From Bacteroidia bacterium (GTDB lineage Bacteria > Bacteroidota > Bacteroidia > Bacteroidales > Paludibacteraceae), in NCBI GenBank assembly GCA_009930305.1, contig RZYM01000009.1, positions 1 through 64,000 on the forward strand: a stretch of 64,000 bases of DNA, in the 5' to 3' direction. The notes below the pieces were generated by a model. The model was not told the origin of the DNA, ran no database searches, and saw only the letters and a list, made by a program, of their open reading frames with translations. Shown one piece after another: positions 38,505 to 46,734 of this stretch (its first letter is position 1; the number at the start of each line of letters is the position of its first letter). A program made the position numbers and the translations under genes.

Positions 38505-38959
38505 ATACTCAATATACAATATCTACGGCCGAAAGTTGCACTGGAGGAAATATTGCTCATCTGATAACTATGGTTGCAGGAAGTTCTTCTTATTTCAAAG
38601 GCTCTGTTGTCTCTTACTCAAATGAGGTAAAAATTAATGTTTTAGGAGTTCCTGCATCATACATTAACGAATTTGGTGCTGTAAGTAAAATTGTTGTTGA
38701 AGCAATGGCAATAGGTGTACGTAAATTGATGGACACGGATTACGCAGTATCTACTTCAGGAATTGCCGGACCTGATGGCGGTTCTGAAGATAAACCTATT
38801 GGGACTATATGGATTGCAATCTGTAATAGGCAAGAGGTTAAAAGTCGCTGCTTGCATTTATCAGGAAGTAGAATAGAAAATATTAAGTATACTTCTAAAA
38901 TAGTATTACAATGGCTTCGTGATGAATATAATTTATCACTGCTTGAGGGTGAACAATAA
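38501..38959 (+). CDS. pncC: CinA C-terminal domain protein, nicotinamide-nucleotide amidase
   Basis: 152 residues, just the C-terminal domain of CinA, as in the stand-alone PncC form. Landmarks: STAESCTGGNIAHLIT, GSSSYFKGSVVSYSNEVKIN, SGIAGPDGGSEDKPIGTIWIA. It removes the amide from nicotinamide mononucleotide to give nicotinic acid mononucleotide, a salvage step for NAD. The end of the gene overlaps the convergent ABC ATPase gene by 24 bases. Confidence 0.9.
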   Translation: MNTQYTISTAESCTGGNIAHLITMVAGSSSYFKGSVVSYSNEVKINVLGVPASYINEFGAVSKIVVEAMAIGVRKLMDTDYAVSTSGIAGPDGGSEDKPIGTIWIAICNRQEVKSRCLHLSGSRIENIKYTSKIVLQWLRDEYNLSLLEGEQ

Positions 38960-39919
38960 GTTTTCTATATTGTATCTTTTTTCTGTTTTGTTGCCTCTAT
39001 AAATAATCCATTCCGGTTTTTCTGTAACAGTTATCCTAGTGTATGCATCTTCCGTAAGTATGTATCCGGATCTTAATAATGCGCGTTTTGTCCAGAATAG
39101 CAAAACAGGATCATCTCCATTCAAACAAATAGTTCTATTTCCCGTATATTTTATTTCAAATCCGCCTGTTTTAGTATTAAAAGAGAATTGTTTTGAATAA
39201 AAATTCGATTGAATTTTGTTTTCCAATATCATGTCCTCCGGAGCTCCTTTTTGTATACCTGAAGATTGCATCAACCATATTTTATCTGCTGTTTGAATTG
39301 CCAAATCCAATTCGTGAGTAGATAAAAGAATTGTTTTTTTTATGTCATGTGATAAATGTTGCAATAACAACATTATGTCTATTTTGTTAGGCAAATCAAG
39401 GTGTGCAGTCGGCTCGTCTAAGAAAATAATAGGAGTATCCTGTGCCAATGCTTTAGCAATAAGAGTCCTTTGTTTTTCTCCATCAGATAATTCAGAAAAA
39501 TAATTATCACTTTTATTTGTAAGATGCACTTTTTCAATTGATTGAGATATAATATTTTTATCTTTCTCATTCAATTTTCCAAACCAGTTGGTGTGTGGGA
39601 ATCGTCCCATACTTACCATGTCTCGCACTGTTAATGATCTTATTTCAGTAGAGTCAGTTAATACAAGCCCGATTAGTTTCGCTTTTTCTGCATTATTCAG
39701 CTTAGATATTTTCTTCTCCTTAATAGTTATATCGCCGGATATTACGGATTGTAGACCTGAAAGAGTTCTTATTAGAGTAGATTTTCCACATCCGTTTTGT
39801 CCAATCAAACATACCATTTCACCTCCATACAAACTTAAATTTTGAGGAGGTAGCAACTCTAATTTCTTATAACCGATAACGAGTTTGCGAGTGGTTAATA
39901 TTTCATATTTTTCTTCCAA
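38936..39919 (-). CDS. Iron/heme/cobalamin-type ABC transporter, ATP-binding protein
   Basis: 327 residues. Walker A GQNGCGKST (40-48), signature LSDGEKQ (144-150), Walker B IIFLDEP (164-170), and the H-loop in STHELDLAIQ are intact. After the usual 240-residue ATPase there are about 85 more residues (LNGDDPVLLFWTKRALLRSG, TVTEKPEWIIYRGNK), an extension that I cannot name. It powers the permease encoded directly upstream, with 2 bases between the genes. Its end overlaps pncC on the other strand. Confidence 0.92.
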   Translation of the reverse strand: MEEKYEILTTRKLVIGYKKLELLPPQNLSLYGGEMVCLIGQNGCGKSTLIRTLSGLQSVISGDITIKEKKISKLNNAEKAKLIGLVLTDSTEIRSLTVRDMVSMGRFPHTNWFGKLNEKDKNIISQSIEKVHLTNKSDNYFSELSDGEKQRTLIAKALAQDTPIIFLDEPTAHLDLPNKIDIMLLLQHLSHDIKKTILLSTHELDLAIQTADKIWLMQSSGIQKGAPEDMILENKIQSNFYSKQFSFNTKTGGFEIKYTGNRTICLNGDDPVLLFWTKRALLRSGYILTEDAYTRITVTEKPEWIIYRGNKTEKRYNIENLLFTLKQ

Positions 39920-39921
39920 TG

Positions 39922-40953
39922 TCAGATATGTAGATGTCTATTTTTAATTATAACCCATAAAATTATAGGTGCACCAACTATTGCGCTGATTGAATTTATA
40001 GGTAAACTATATCCTGTACCAGGCAATTGTGATGCGATATCGCATATAAGTAGTAAGGCAGCACCACCTATTATGCATCCTGGTAATATAATTCTGTGGT
40101 CTGATGTTTTAAAAATACCTCTAATTATATGTGGAACTGCAATACCGACAAAAGCAATTGGTCCTGTAAATGCGGTTGATGCACCGGCCAGTAAACATGT
40201 TGCAAATATTATTGCCAAGCGTGTCCAAAATACTGAAATACCTAATCCACGTGCATAATTTTCTCCTAGAAGCATCGCATTAAGTTTTTTCTGTAAGGCA
40301 AATGAAATAAGCATACCGAATATTAAAATTGGAGCCATTACATACATGTAATTCCATGTTACAGAACTGAGACTGCCCATTGTCCAAACTATGTATATTT
40401 TTAGAGCATCAGGATTACTTATGCTTTGTAGTATGTTTACAACTGCGCCTGATAAACTTCCAAACATCATACCTACTATAAGTAGTGATACTGTGTCATT
40501 TATTTTTACAGAGGTTCCTAAAACCAACATTAATATGATTGATGCACCTATTATGGCAGCGATTACTTGACCCCATCCACTAAAGGCAAAGAATGCCGAA
40601 ATTGCTGAACTGCCTGCAGCTAAAACTAATATTGCTACACCTAAACTTGCACCAGAACTAATACCTAAAATATACGGACCCGCCAGTGGGTTTCTAAACA
40701 AAGTTTGCATTAGTAATCCTGCAGTAGCTAAACTGGCACCGCAGAGTATAGCTGTAATAGCTTTAGGAAGTCTGAAATTAAGAATGATATCATTTGTGAT
40801 AGGGTCTGATTCAATTGTCCTATTTAGTAAGTTTTCAATAATGCTTTTGGGATCAATGTAGACACTACCAAACAATATGTCAGCAATAAATGCGGTAAAT
40901 AAAATTATTATAAGGAGTAAAAAGTAAATACTTATTTTAGCTGGCTTTGTCAT
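39922..40953 (-). CDS. FecCD-family ABC transporter permease
   Basis: 343 residues, about ten membrane segments. Landmarks of the BtuC/FhuB/HemU family: FRLPKAITAILCGASLATAGLLMQ, RNPLAGPYILGISSGASLG, and the coupling helix region FVGIAVPHIIRGIFKTSDHR. It forms the inner-membrane channel for an iron-siderophore, heme or cobalamin substrate. A -7 element, TATCTTTG, lies just before the ATG, within the 19-bp gap after the binding-protein gene, so this gene and the ATPase may have an extra promoter. Confidence 0.92.
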   Translation of the reverse strand: MTKPAKISIYFLLLIIILFTAFIADILFGSVYIDPKSIIENLLNRTIESDPITNDIILNFRLPKAITAILCGASLATAGLLMQTLFRNPLAGPYILGISSGASLGVAILVLAAGSSAISAFFAFSGWGQVIAAIIGASIILMLVLGTSVKINDTVSLLIVGMMFGSLSGAVVNILQSISNPDALKIYIVWTMGSLSSVTWNYMYVMAPILIFGMLISFALQKKLNAMLLGENYARGLGISVFWTRLAIIFATCLLAGASTAFTGPIAFVGIAVPHIIRGIFKTSDHRIILPGCIIGGAALLLICDIASQLPGTGYSLPINSISAIVGAPIILWVIIKNRHLHI

Positions 40954-40958
40954 ACTTG

Positions 40959-40966
40959 CAAAGATA
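40959..40966 (-). promoter_or_regulatory. -7 element directly before the permease gene
   Basis: Reads TATCTTTG on the minus strand, an exact match. Only 5 bases separate it from the ATG, so the transcript would have a leader of two bases or so. It lies between two genes of one operon, so it may be an internal promoter. Confidence 0.5.
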
Positions 40967-40972
40967 CAATAA

Positions 40973-42106
40973 TTACTCTAATTTTTTAATATAGAAACAA
41001 GATTGACCGGGTAACAGTTCCGGATGCATAGCAATTATTAAGTCTTGTAATAGAATGTCAGGTCTAGCTAATGCACTTTCCCAAAAATCATTACCACCGG
41101 TTGGGGTAGTGCGTTTATTATTATTATATACATTTTTAGTGCGATATGGTTTGAACATACATAGTCTGTTGTCTGCAGCTTTTAACTCTTCAAAACTATT
41201 AGCATCAACTCCCAACCATATATCACAATTTTTGAAGTATTTCAATGCCACCTCAAAACTTATAGGTAAACTTGTAGATGTTGTATCGTCCGAAAATTTA
41301 TAATTACCTCCTGCATCAAAAAACAATCTACCCATAAAACTATTTCCTCCGGGCATATACCAAGTTCCTTTAAAAGACAGACCAGGTAATATATTAGGCC
41401 GATTTTTTACAACTTTTGCTATTGATTTCAGATTTTCATAATTTAGACAAACTTCATTAAAAACACTATCAGCAAACTGTTCTTTGTTGTAAAATGCTGC
41501 AATAAATTTAATCCATTCAGCCCGTCCTAATATATAAGACTCCATCCACTCTACATTGTCAATAACAGGTATTTTTGCATCACGAATACGCTCTACATGA
41601 TTGTCTGTTTGATTGAAAGTGCTAACCATTACAGCTTCTGGTTGTAATAATAGCGTTTTTTCGTAATTAATAGCAAATGCATCTCCTATATCAGTACACT
41701 TGTTTTCAGAACAACGCTTTAAAATTACGGGGTCATATATACGTTCTTTTGAGCATATGCCAATTACACTTTCGGATTCTTTTAATATGCTTATGAATCC
41801 TAAATGGCTACAAGAATTTACTGCTAGTTTTCGTATCGGAATTTTAATCTTATATCCATCACTAGGGGTTGAAATGGATGAGTCGTTAACTAAATAATAC
41901 TTGTTTATGATTTTATTTTCGGTCCAAGGACTTATTACACTAACACATTTGTAATCAGGATAATAGTCAATTGAAAACCATTTTGCGTATTTTAGAGTAG
42001 CAGAAGAGTCTGCGCTTACATTCTCTAATATTTTAGTTTGTTTGTTTGATGAACACGCAGACAAACTAAATACAACTGTGATGATAAAAATAATACGAAA
42101 TTTCAT
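40973..42106 (-). CDS. ABC transporter substrate-binding lipoprotein (FecB/BtuF-like)
   Basis: 377 residues. The start MKFRIIFIITVVFSLSACSS ends in a lipobox, so it is a lipoprotein. Typical class III binding-protein segments follow: KIPIRKLAVNSCSHLGFI, ICSKERIYDPVIL, PEAVMVSTF, IPVIDNVEWMESYILGRAEW, FEVALKYFKNCDIWLGVD and LARPDILLQDLIIAMHPELL. It would capture a chelated metal, heme or corrinoid in the periplasm and deliver it to the permease and ATPase downstream. No TonB receptor is next to it. The ATG lies 4 bases after a minus-strand -7 element. Confidence 0.88.
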   Translation of the reverse strand: MKFRIIFIITVVFSLSACSSNKQTKILENVSADSSATLKYAKWFSIDYYPDYKCVSVISPWTENKIINKYYLVNDSSISTPSDGYKIKIPIRKLAVNSCSHLGFISILKESESVIGICSKERIYDPVILKRCSENKCTDIGDAFAINYEKTLLLQPEAVMVSTFNQTDNHVERIRDAKIPVIDNVEWMESYILGRAEWIKFIAAFYNKEQFADSVFNEVCLNYENLKSIAKVVKNRPNILPGLSFKGTWYMPGGNSFMGRLFFDAGGNYKFSDDTTSTSLPISFEVALKYFKNCDIWLGVDANSFEELKAADNRLCMFKPYRTKNVYNNNKRTTPTGGNDFWESALARPDILLQDLIIAMHPELLPGQSCFYIKKLE

Positions 42107-42110
42107 TTTG

Positions 42111-42118
42111 CAAAGGTA
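42111..42118 (-). promoter_or_regulatory. -7 element of the ABC importer operon
   Basis: Reads TACCTTTG on the minus strand, an exact TAnnTTTG. Only 4 bases separate it from the start codon of the binding protein, so transcription would begin at or next to the ATG. No -33 match seen at 19-21 bp. Confidence 0.5.
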
Positions 42119-42141
42119 ATCAAATCTTCATGAAAAATGTG

Positions 42142-42149
42142 TATTTTTG
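42142..42149 (+). promoter_or_regulatory. -7 element of the glycosyltransferase gene
   Basis: TATTTTTG, an exact TAnnTTTG, 5 bases before the ATG at 42155. A start of transcription about four bases after the element would give an almost leaderless mRNA. It is divergent from the similar element at 42111-42118. Confidence 0.5.
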
Positions 42150-42154
42150 CCACT

Positions 42155-43282
42155 ATGAAAATAATTATACTAGGTACAGCTCATCCGTATAGAGGAGGTC
42201 TGGCAGCATTTAATAATTGTCTTGCAGAGCAATTTATAAAAGAAGGTCACGATGTGACATTATATACATTTACTTTGCAGTATCCTTCATTGTTATTTCC
42301 TGGTAAAACTCAGTATACAGACGATGAGGCTCCCAAAAATATTTCTATAGTAAGACGCATTAACTCAATTAATCCATTCAATTGGATATGTGTTGGCAGA
42401 GAAATTAGAAAGCAAAAGCCGAATATTGTGATATTCGCATATTGGATGTCATTTATGGCTCCTTGTTATGGAACTATAGCCCAAGTTATTAAAAAAGATT
42501 CCATAATTAAGTGTATATCATTGGTGCATAATTTCATACCACACGAACCATCTTTGTTAGATAAACTACTACCAAAATATTTCGTAAAAAAAATGGATGG
42601 TTTTGTAGCAATGTCTGAGTCTGTTGCAACAGATCTGACTAAGGCTGTATCATTTAATGTTCCTGTAAAAGTTACTCCGCATCCCATATACAACCAGTAT
42701 GGCAATTTAAAAGATAGAAATGAAGCATTATCACATTTGCGATTGGATAATGATTTTAGATATGTGTTATTTTTCGGTTTTATTCGTCCCTATAAAGGAT
42801 TAGACTTATTGTTAGAAGCTATGTCTGATTCAAGATTAAACAAATATCCGGTTAAATTAATCGTAGCAGGCGAATTTTATGGAAATCCTCAACAATATTA
42901 TGATAGCGTAAAAAAATTGAATATTGTAGAAAAGGTCGAGTGGTTTAATAGATTTATACCTGATGCTGAAGTAGCAAATTTCTTTAGTGCCAGTGATTTG
43001 CTTGTTTTACCCTATAAATCGGCAACTCAAAGTGGAGTAACTCAAATAGCATATCATTTTGAAAAGCCTATGTTAGTAACTAAAGTAGGAGGTTTGTCAG
43101 ATATGGTGCCGGAAGGAAAAGTTGGATATGTGGTTGAGCCGAATCCTAGTTCTATTGCCGACGCATTGGTCGATTTCTTTGAATTTGGGGATGAAAATAG
43201 GTTTAAAGACGGACTGATTTCGGAGAAAGATAAATACTCTTGGAGCAAAATGACAAGAACAATAACATCAATTGAAATATAA
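42155..43282 (+). CDS. Glycosyltransferase family 4 protein
   Basis: 375 residues. I use ATG 42155 because MKIIILGTAHPYRGGLA is the usual GT-B N-terminus with its glycine-rich loop; a frame-open ATG six codons upstream lies before the promoter element. The N-terminal domain binds acceptor and the C-terminal GT4 domain has FFGFIRPYKGLDLLLEA (nucleotide-sugar binding), then IPDAEVANFFSASDLLVLPY and GVTQIAYHFEKPMLVTKVGG. It probably adds a sugar to a cell-surface glycan. No other glycan genes are beside it, so the donor and acceptor are unknown. Cytoplasmic, or on the inner face of the membrane. Confidence 0.88.
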   Translation: MKIIILGTAHPYRGGLAAFNNCLAEQFIKEGHDVTLYTFTLQYPSLLFPGKTQYTDDEAPKNISIVRRINSINPFNWICVGREIRKQKPNIVIFAYWMSFMAPCYGTIAQVIKKDSIIKCISLVHNFIPHEPSLLDKLLPKYFVKKMDGFVAMSESVATDLTKAVSFNVPVKVTPHPIYNQYGNLKDRNEALSHLRLDNDFRYVLFFGFIRPYKGLDLLLEAMSDSRLNKYPVKLIVAGEFYGNPQQYYDSVKKLNIVEKVEWFNRFIPDAEVANFFSASDLLVLPYKSATQSGVTQIAYHFEKPMLVTKVGGLSDMVPEGKVGYVVEPNPSSIADALVDFFEFGDENRFKDGLISEKDKYSWSKMTRTITSIEI

Positions 43283-43303
43283 TTGTTTTTTTCTTATCAA
43301 ACA

Positions 43304-43335
43304 TTTGTGTAATTAAAAAAAAAGTGTTTCCTTTG
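43304..43335 (+). promoter_or_regulatory. Promoter of the rpmB operon
   Basis: TTTG at 43304-43307 (-33), a 20-bp spacer, and TTCCTTTG at 43328-43335 (-7, one mismatch to TAnnTTTG). Expected start near 43339, about 35 bases before rpmB. Confidence 0.65.
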
Positions 43336-43373
43336 CACTCTCTTTTGAAGATATACAAAAAAAAGATACAGCG

Positions 43374-43607
43374 ATGTCAAAAATTTGTCAAATTACCGGT
43401 AAAAAAGCCGCTATCGGCAACAATGTTTCCCACTCGAAGAGACGTACAAAACGTAAATTCGATATAAATCTTTTTACCAAGAAATTTTATTGGGTAGAAC
43501 AGGATCAATGGATCAGCTTGAATATTTCGGCCAATGGTCTGCGTGTTATTAACAAGATGGGCTTGGATGCAGCTATTAAGCGTGCTGCCGAAAAAGGTTA
43601 TCTATAA
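43374..43607 (+). CDS. rpmB: 50S ribosomal protein L28
   Basis: 77 residues with the L28 signature: a start [12 protein letters not shown], then [17 protein letters not shown] and the end part [20 protein letters not shown]. It is a structural protein of the large ribosomal subunit. First gene of an L28-L33-DUF4295 group, which is typical of Bacteroidota, followed by a strong terminator and then ftsY. Confidence 0.97.
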   Translation: MSKICQITGKKAAIGNNVSHSKRRTKRKFDINLFTKKFYWVEQDQWISLNISANGLRVINKMGLDAAIKRAAEKGYL

Positions 43608-43631
43608 TTGTAAAGTAGAGGAGATTAAGTC

Positions 43632-43820
43632 ATGGCAAAAAAGTCAAAAGGAAATAGAGTACAAGTGATCTTAGAGTGTACAGAACACAAAGCAAGCGGA
43701 ATGGCTGGTACATCACGTTATATTACGACTAAGAATCGTAAAAACACTACCGAACGCTTAGAGTTGATGAAATACAATCCCATCTTGAAAAAGATGACTC
43801 TGCACAAAGAAATTAAATAA
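43632..43820 (+). CDS. rpmG: 50S ribosomal protein L33
   Basis: 62 residues. [20 protein letters not shown] and [22 protein letters not shown] are characteristic of L33. The zinc-binding cysteines of the C+ form are absent (only one Cys), so this is the zinc-free type. Translation starts 24 bases after rpmB. Confidence 0.96.
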   Translation: MAKKSKGNRVQVILECTEHKASGMAGTSRYITTKNRKNTTERLELMKYNPILKKMTLHKEIK

Positions 43821-43830
43821 GATATAAGAT

Positions 43831-43983
43831 ATGGCAAAGAAAACAGTTGCAACATTGCAAAAAGGCGAAGGACGTGCATATGCAAAAGTCATTAAAATGG
43901 TAAAATCGGCTAAAACAGGTGCTTATGTCTTCGAAGAAGAGATGGTACTTAATGAGAAAGTAAAAGACTATTTGGCAAAATAA
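43831..43983 (+). CDS. DUF4295 family small basic protein
   Basis: A 50-residue reading frame, MAKKTVATLQKGEGRAYAKV followed by IKMVKSAKTGAYVFEEEMVL and a basic end, starting 10 bases after rpmG. Small basic proteins of this type (DUF4295) occur downstream of rpmG in Bacteroidota and are probably ribosome-associated, but the function has not been settled to my knowledge. A hairpin terminator follows directly. Confidence 0.85.
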   Translation: MAKKTVATLQKGEGRAYAKVIKMVKSAKTGAYVFEEEMVLNEKVKDYLAK

Positions 43984-44006
43984 ATAGTATCTTTACACGA
44001 TATTTT

Positions 44007-44038
44007 AAAAAACCTTTCGGAATACCGAAAGGTTTTTT
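44007..44038 (+). terminator. Intrinsic terminator after the rpmB-rpmG-DUF4295 operon
   Basis: Perfect 14-bp stem (44007-44020 with 44025-44038), loop AATA, with six A on the left and six T on the right side of the core, so it would work in both directions. It is 23 bases after the DUF4295 stop. Confidence 0.9.
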
Positions 44039-44055
44039 GTTTGCATTAAATGTAG

Positions 44056-44063
44056 TATCTTTG
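44056..44063 (+). promoter_or_regulatory. -7 element of the ftsY promoter
   Basis: TATCTTTG, exact match, placed 17 bases after the terminator of the ribosomal operon. Expected start near 44067, with a leader of about 57 bases before ftsY. No good -33 match at 19-21 bp; a TTTG ends 16 bp upstream. Confidence 0.6.
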
Positions 44064-44123
44064 CAAGGATGAGGCGTTTGTAATAATAAACTTTATCACG
44101 CATATTTATTAATAATCAGGATT

Positions 44124-45092
44124 ATGGGTTTCTTTAGCTTTTTTAAAAAAAACAACCCCGAAGAAAAACGGGAAGTTCTTGATAATGGTCTTTCCAAAAC
44201 TAAAGATAGCGTTTTTGACAAGTTGTCAAGAGCAATCGTAGGAAAGTCAAAAGTAGATGATGAAGTTTTAGATAATTTGGAAGAGGCTCTTGTAACTTCA
44301 GATGTTGGAGTTGATACAACTTTACGTATTATAGAGAGAATTGAATCACGTGTTGCAAAAGATAAATATGTAAATACGTCGGAACTTGATAGTATACTAA
44401 GAGAAGAAATTATCGATTTATTAGCAGAAAATGATAATACTGATTTCTCAGATATCGAATTTGACAGTTCTGAAAATCCTTATGTGATAATGGTTGTAGG
44501 AGTAAATGGAGTAGGTAAAACTACTACTATAGGAAAATTGGCATATCAATTTAAACAGGCTGGTAAAAAAGTATATTTAGGAGCTGCAGATACTTTTAGA
44601 GCTGCTGCTGTTGAGCAATTGGATATATGGGGCGAAAGAGTTGGAGTTACTGTTATTAAACAAAAAATGGGTGCGGATCCTGCATCTGTTGCATTTGATA
44701 CATTGTCATCAGCAAAAGCAAATCATGCAGATATTGTTATTATTGATACAGCCGGACGTCTGCATAATAAGATTAATTTGATGAACGAGTTGACCAAAAT
44801 ACGCAATGTGATGCAAAAGGTTGTTCCGGATTCTCCTCACGAGGTTCTACTCGTATTAGATGGATCAACAGGACAGAATGCTTATGAACAAGCAAAACAA
44901 TTTACAAAAGCTACTCAAATAAATGCTTTAGCCATAACCAAACTTGATGGAACAGCTAAAGGTGGTGTTGTAATAGGAATTTCTGATCAGTTTAAAATTC
45001 CTGTTAAATACATAGGTTTAGGCGAGAAAATGGAAGATTTACAATTGTTTGATAAGAAGGCTTTTGTCGAATCACTTCTACGTAAAAAATAG
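44124..45092 (+). CDS. ftsY: Signal recognition particle receptor FtsY
   Basis: 322 residues: a short acidic/basic A domain (FFKKNNPEEKREVLD), N domain, then the G domain with GVNGVGKTTT (126-135), AADTFRAAAVEQL, VIIDTAGR, AITKLDGTAKGG. It is the membrane receptor for the SRP-ribosome complex and hydrolyses GTP jointly with Ffh. The A domain is much shorter than in E. coli, which is common in Bacteroidota. rimO begins 4 bases after the stop. Confidence 0.96.
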   Translation: MGFFSFFKKNNPEEKREVLDNGLSKTKDSVFDKLSRAIVGKSKVDDEVLDNLEEALVTSDVGVDTTLRIIERIESRVAKDKYVNTSELDSILREEIIDLLAENDNTDFSDIEFDSSENPYVIMVVGVNGVGKTTTIGKLAYQFKQAGKKVYLGAADTFRAAAVEQLDIWGERVGVTVIKQKMGADPASVAFDTLSSAKANHADIVIIDTAGRLHNKINLMNELTKIRNVMQKVVPDSPHEVLLVLDGSTGQNAYEQAKQFTKATQINALAITKLDGTAKGGVVIGISDQFKIPVKYIGLGEKMEDLQLFDKKAFVESLLRKK

Positions 45093-45096
45093 TTTT

Positions 45097-46398
45097 ATGC
45101 GTAAAAATCACATTGATATAATTAGTTTAGGTTGTTCAAAAAATCTGGTTGATAGTGAGGTGCTTATGCGTCAATTTGAAGCTGTAGGATATACAGTTTC
45201 GCATGATCCGGAACATCCGAATGGCAATATCGCAATTATAAATACCTGCGGATTTATTGGAGACGCTAAAGAAGAAAGTATAAATATGATTCTTCGTTTT
45301 TGCCAACGCAAACAATTAGGTCAATTGGAACGTTTATATGTTATGGGTTGTTTGTCGCAACGTTATTTGGAAGAATTAAAGATAGAAATCCCTGAAGTAG
45401 ATAAATTCTATGGAAAATTTGATTATAACGGAATAATAGCTGATATAGGCAAGGAATATCGTCAGGATTTGAGGTTAGAGAGGCATCTTACTACGCCAAA
45501 GCATTATGCTTACCTTAAAATTTCAGAAGGCTGTAATAGGACATGTTCATATTGTGCGATACCTATAATTACAGGTAAATATAAAAGCCGTAAAATTGAA
45601 GATATAGAACAAGAAGTTTGTTGGTTAGTTTCTATAGGAGTTAAGGAGTTTCAGGTTATAGCTCAGGATTTGACATATTATGGCTACGATATTTATAAGG
45701 ATTATAAGATAGCCGAACTAATATCTCGTTTGTCTGATATTAAAGGTGTAGAGTGGTTACGCTTGCATTATGCTTATCCTACAAATTTCCCATATTCATT
45801 ATTAAAGGTTATGCGAGAGAGAGATAATGTTTGTAATTATCTAGATATTGCATTACAACATATTTCAGATCCAATGCTTAAGAAGATGCGTCGAAGCATT
45901 ACTTCTGAAGAAACATACGACTTGCTTGCCCGTATAAGGGAAGAAGTTCCGGGTATTTGTTTGCGCACAACATTAATGGTCGGACATCCTGGCGAAACGG
46001 AAGCAGATTTTAATCAACTGAAAGAGTTTGTACAAAAGATTAAATTCGATAGAATGGGTGCATTTAAATATTCTGACGAAGAAAAGACCTATGCAAATTT
46101 ACACTACAAAGACGATGTACCACTTGATGTAAAGCAAGCTCGTTTAGACGAATTGATGAATATTCAACAATCTATCTCCTACAATTTGAATCAATCTAAA
46201 ATAGGACAAGTTTGGAAGGTAATAATAGATCGCGAAGAAGGCGATTATTATGTTGCCAGATCGGAATTTGATTCACCTGAAGTTGATATGGAAATATTGA
46301 TTCAGAAGGACAAAAATAGCCTTTCCATCGGAAATTTTTACAGAGTAAAAATAATTAAAGCTGAAGAATTTGATTTTTATGCTCAAATTCAGAAATAA
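45097..46398 (+). CDS. rimO: Ribosomal protein S12 methylthiotransferase RimO
   Basis: 433 residues. The ATG at 45097 begins MRKNHIDIISLGCSKNLVDSE, the classic N-terminus of the MTTase family with its first cluster-ligand cysteine (Cys13); an upstream ATG in frame lies inside ftsY. A second [4Fe-4S] cluster is bound by the radical-SAM motif CNRTCSYC (Cys146, Cys150, Cys153), and a C-terminal TRAM domain follows (about 370-430). It adds a methylthio group to Asp of ribosomal protein S12. Not MiaB, judging by the start LGCSKN and the SEGCNR motif. Confidence 0.94.
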   Translation: MRKNHIDIISLGCSKNLVDSEVLMRQFEAVGYTVSHDPEHPNGNIAIINTCGFIGDAKEESINMILRFCQRKQLGQLERLYVMGCLSQRYLEELKIEIPEVDKFYGKFDYNGIIADIGKEYRQDLRLERHLTTPKHYAYLKISEGCNRTCSYCAIPIITGKYKSRKIEDIEQEVCWLVSIGVKEFQVIAQDLTYYGYDIYKDYKIAELISRLSDIKGVEWLRLHYAYPTNFPYSLLKVMRERDNVCNYLDIALQHISDPMLKKMRRSITSEETYDLLARIREEVPGICLRTTLMVGHPGETEADFNQLKEFVQKIKFDRMGAFKYSDEEKTYANLHYKDDVPLDVKQARLDELMNIQQSISYNLNQSKIGQVWKVIIDREEGDYYVARSEFDSPEVDMEILIQKDKNSLSIGNFYRVKIIKAEEFDFYAQIQK

Positions 46399-46402
46399 TT
46401 CT

Positions 46403-46410
46403 TATATTTG
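46403..46410 (+). promoter_or_regulatory. -7 element before the first HU gene
   Basis: TATATTTG, an exact TAnnTTTG, in the 42-bp gap after rimO. Expected start of transcription near 46414, which supports the GTG at 46441 as the start of the HU gene rather than the upstream TTG at 46408. Confidence 0.5.
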
Positions 46411-46440
46411 CGATTATTGACACTTTTTAAATATAAGTAT

Positions 46441-46734
46441 GTGAATAACAAAGAATTATTAGTAGAATTATCAAATCGTTTAGGAAAAACTCAAAAAGAG
46501 GTATCTGCTATGTTGAATGTAACAACAGATTGCATGATTCGTTCCTTTACAGAAAATTCAAACCTTGTTTTACAAGGTTTTGGGGCTTTTGAAGTGCGTA
46601 AAAAAGCTGATCGTATTCTTGTTAATCCTACTACAAAACTTCAAATGATTGTACCTCCTAAGTTAACGTTAATCTTTAAAGCAAGTAATACCTATAAGGA
46701 GAAGATTAAAAATAAGGAACACAATGGAAAATAA
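46441..46734 (+). CDS. HU/IHF family DNA-binding protein
   Basis: 97 residues from GTG 46441 (MNNKELLVELSNRLGKTQKE). Helical dimerisation part, then the family motif GFGAFEVRKKADRILVNPTT, which precedes the DNA-minor-groove arm. Its sequence is diverged from typical HU (no proline-tipped arm consensus seen with certainty), so it may be a specialised paralog. It ends by overlapping the next HU-type gene by 11 bases, so the two are co-translated and may form a heterodimer, as many HU/IHF pairs do. Confidence 0.82.
   Translation: MNNKELLVELSNRLGKTQKEVSAMLNVTTDCMIRSFTENSNLVLQGFGAFEVRKKADRILVNPTTKLQMIVPPKLTLIFKASNTYKEKIKNKEHNGK

Noticed and set aside
45049-45096. Upstream start for rimO within ftsY
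   Set aside because: The 16 extra residues do not fit the family; ATG 45097 gives the conserved N-terminus.
46408-46440. TTG start for the first HU gene
   Set aside because: It overlaps the -7 element and adds residues not seen in HU; GTG 46441 gives MNNKEL, a normal HU start.
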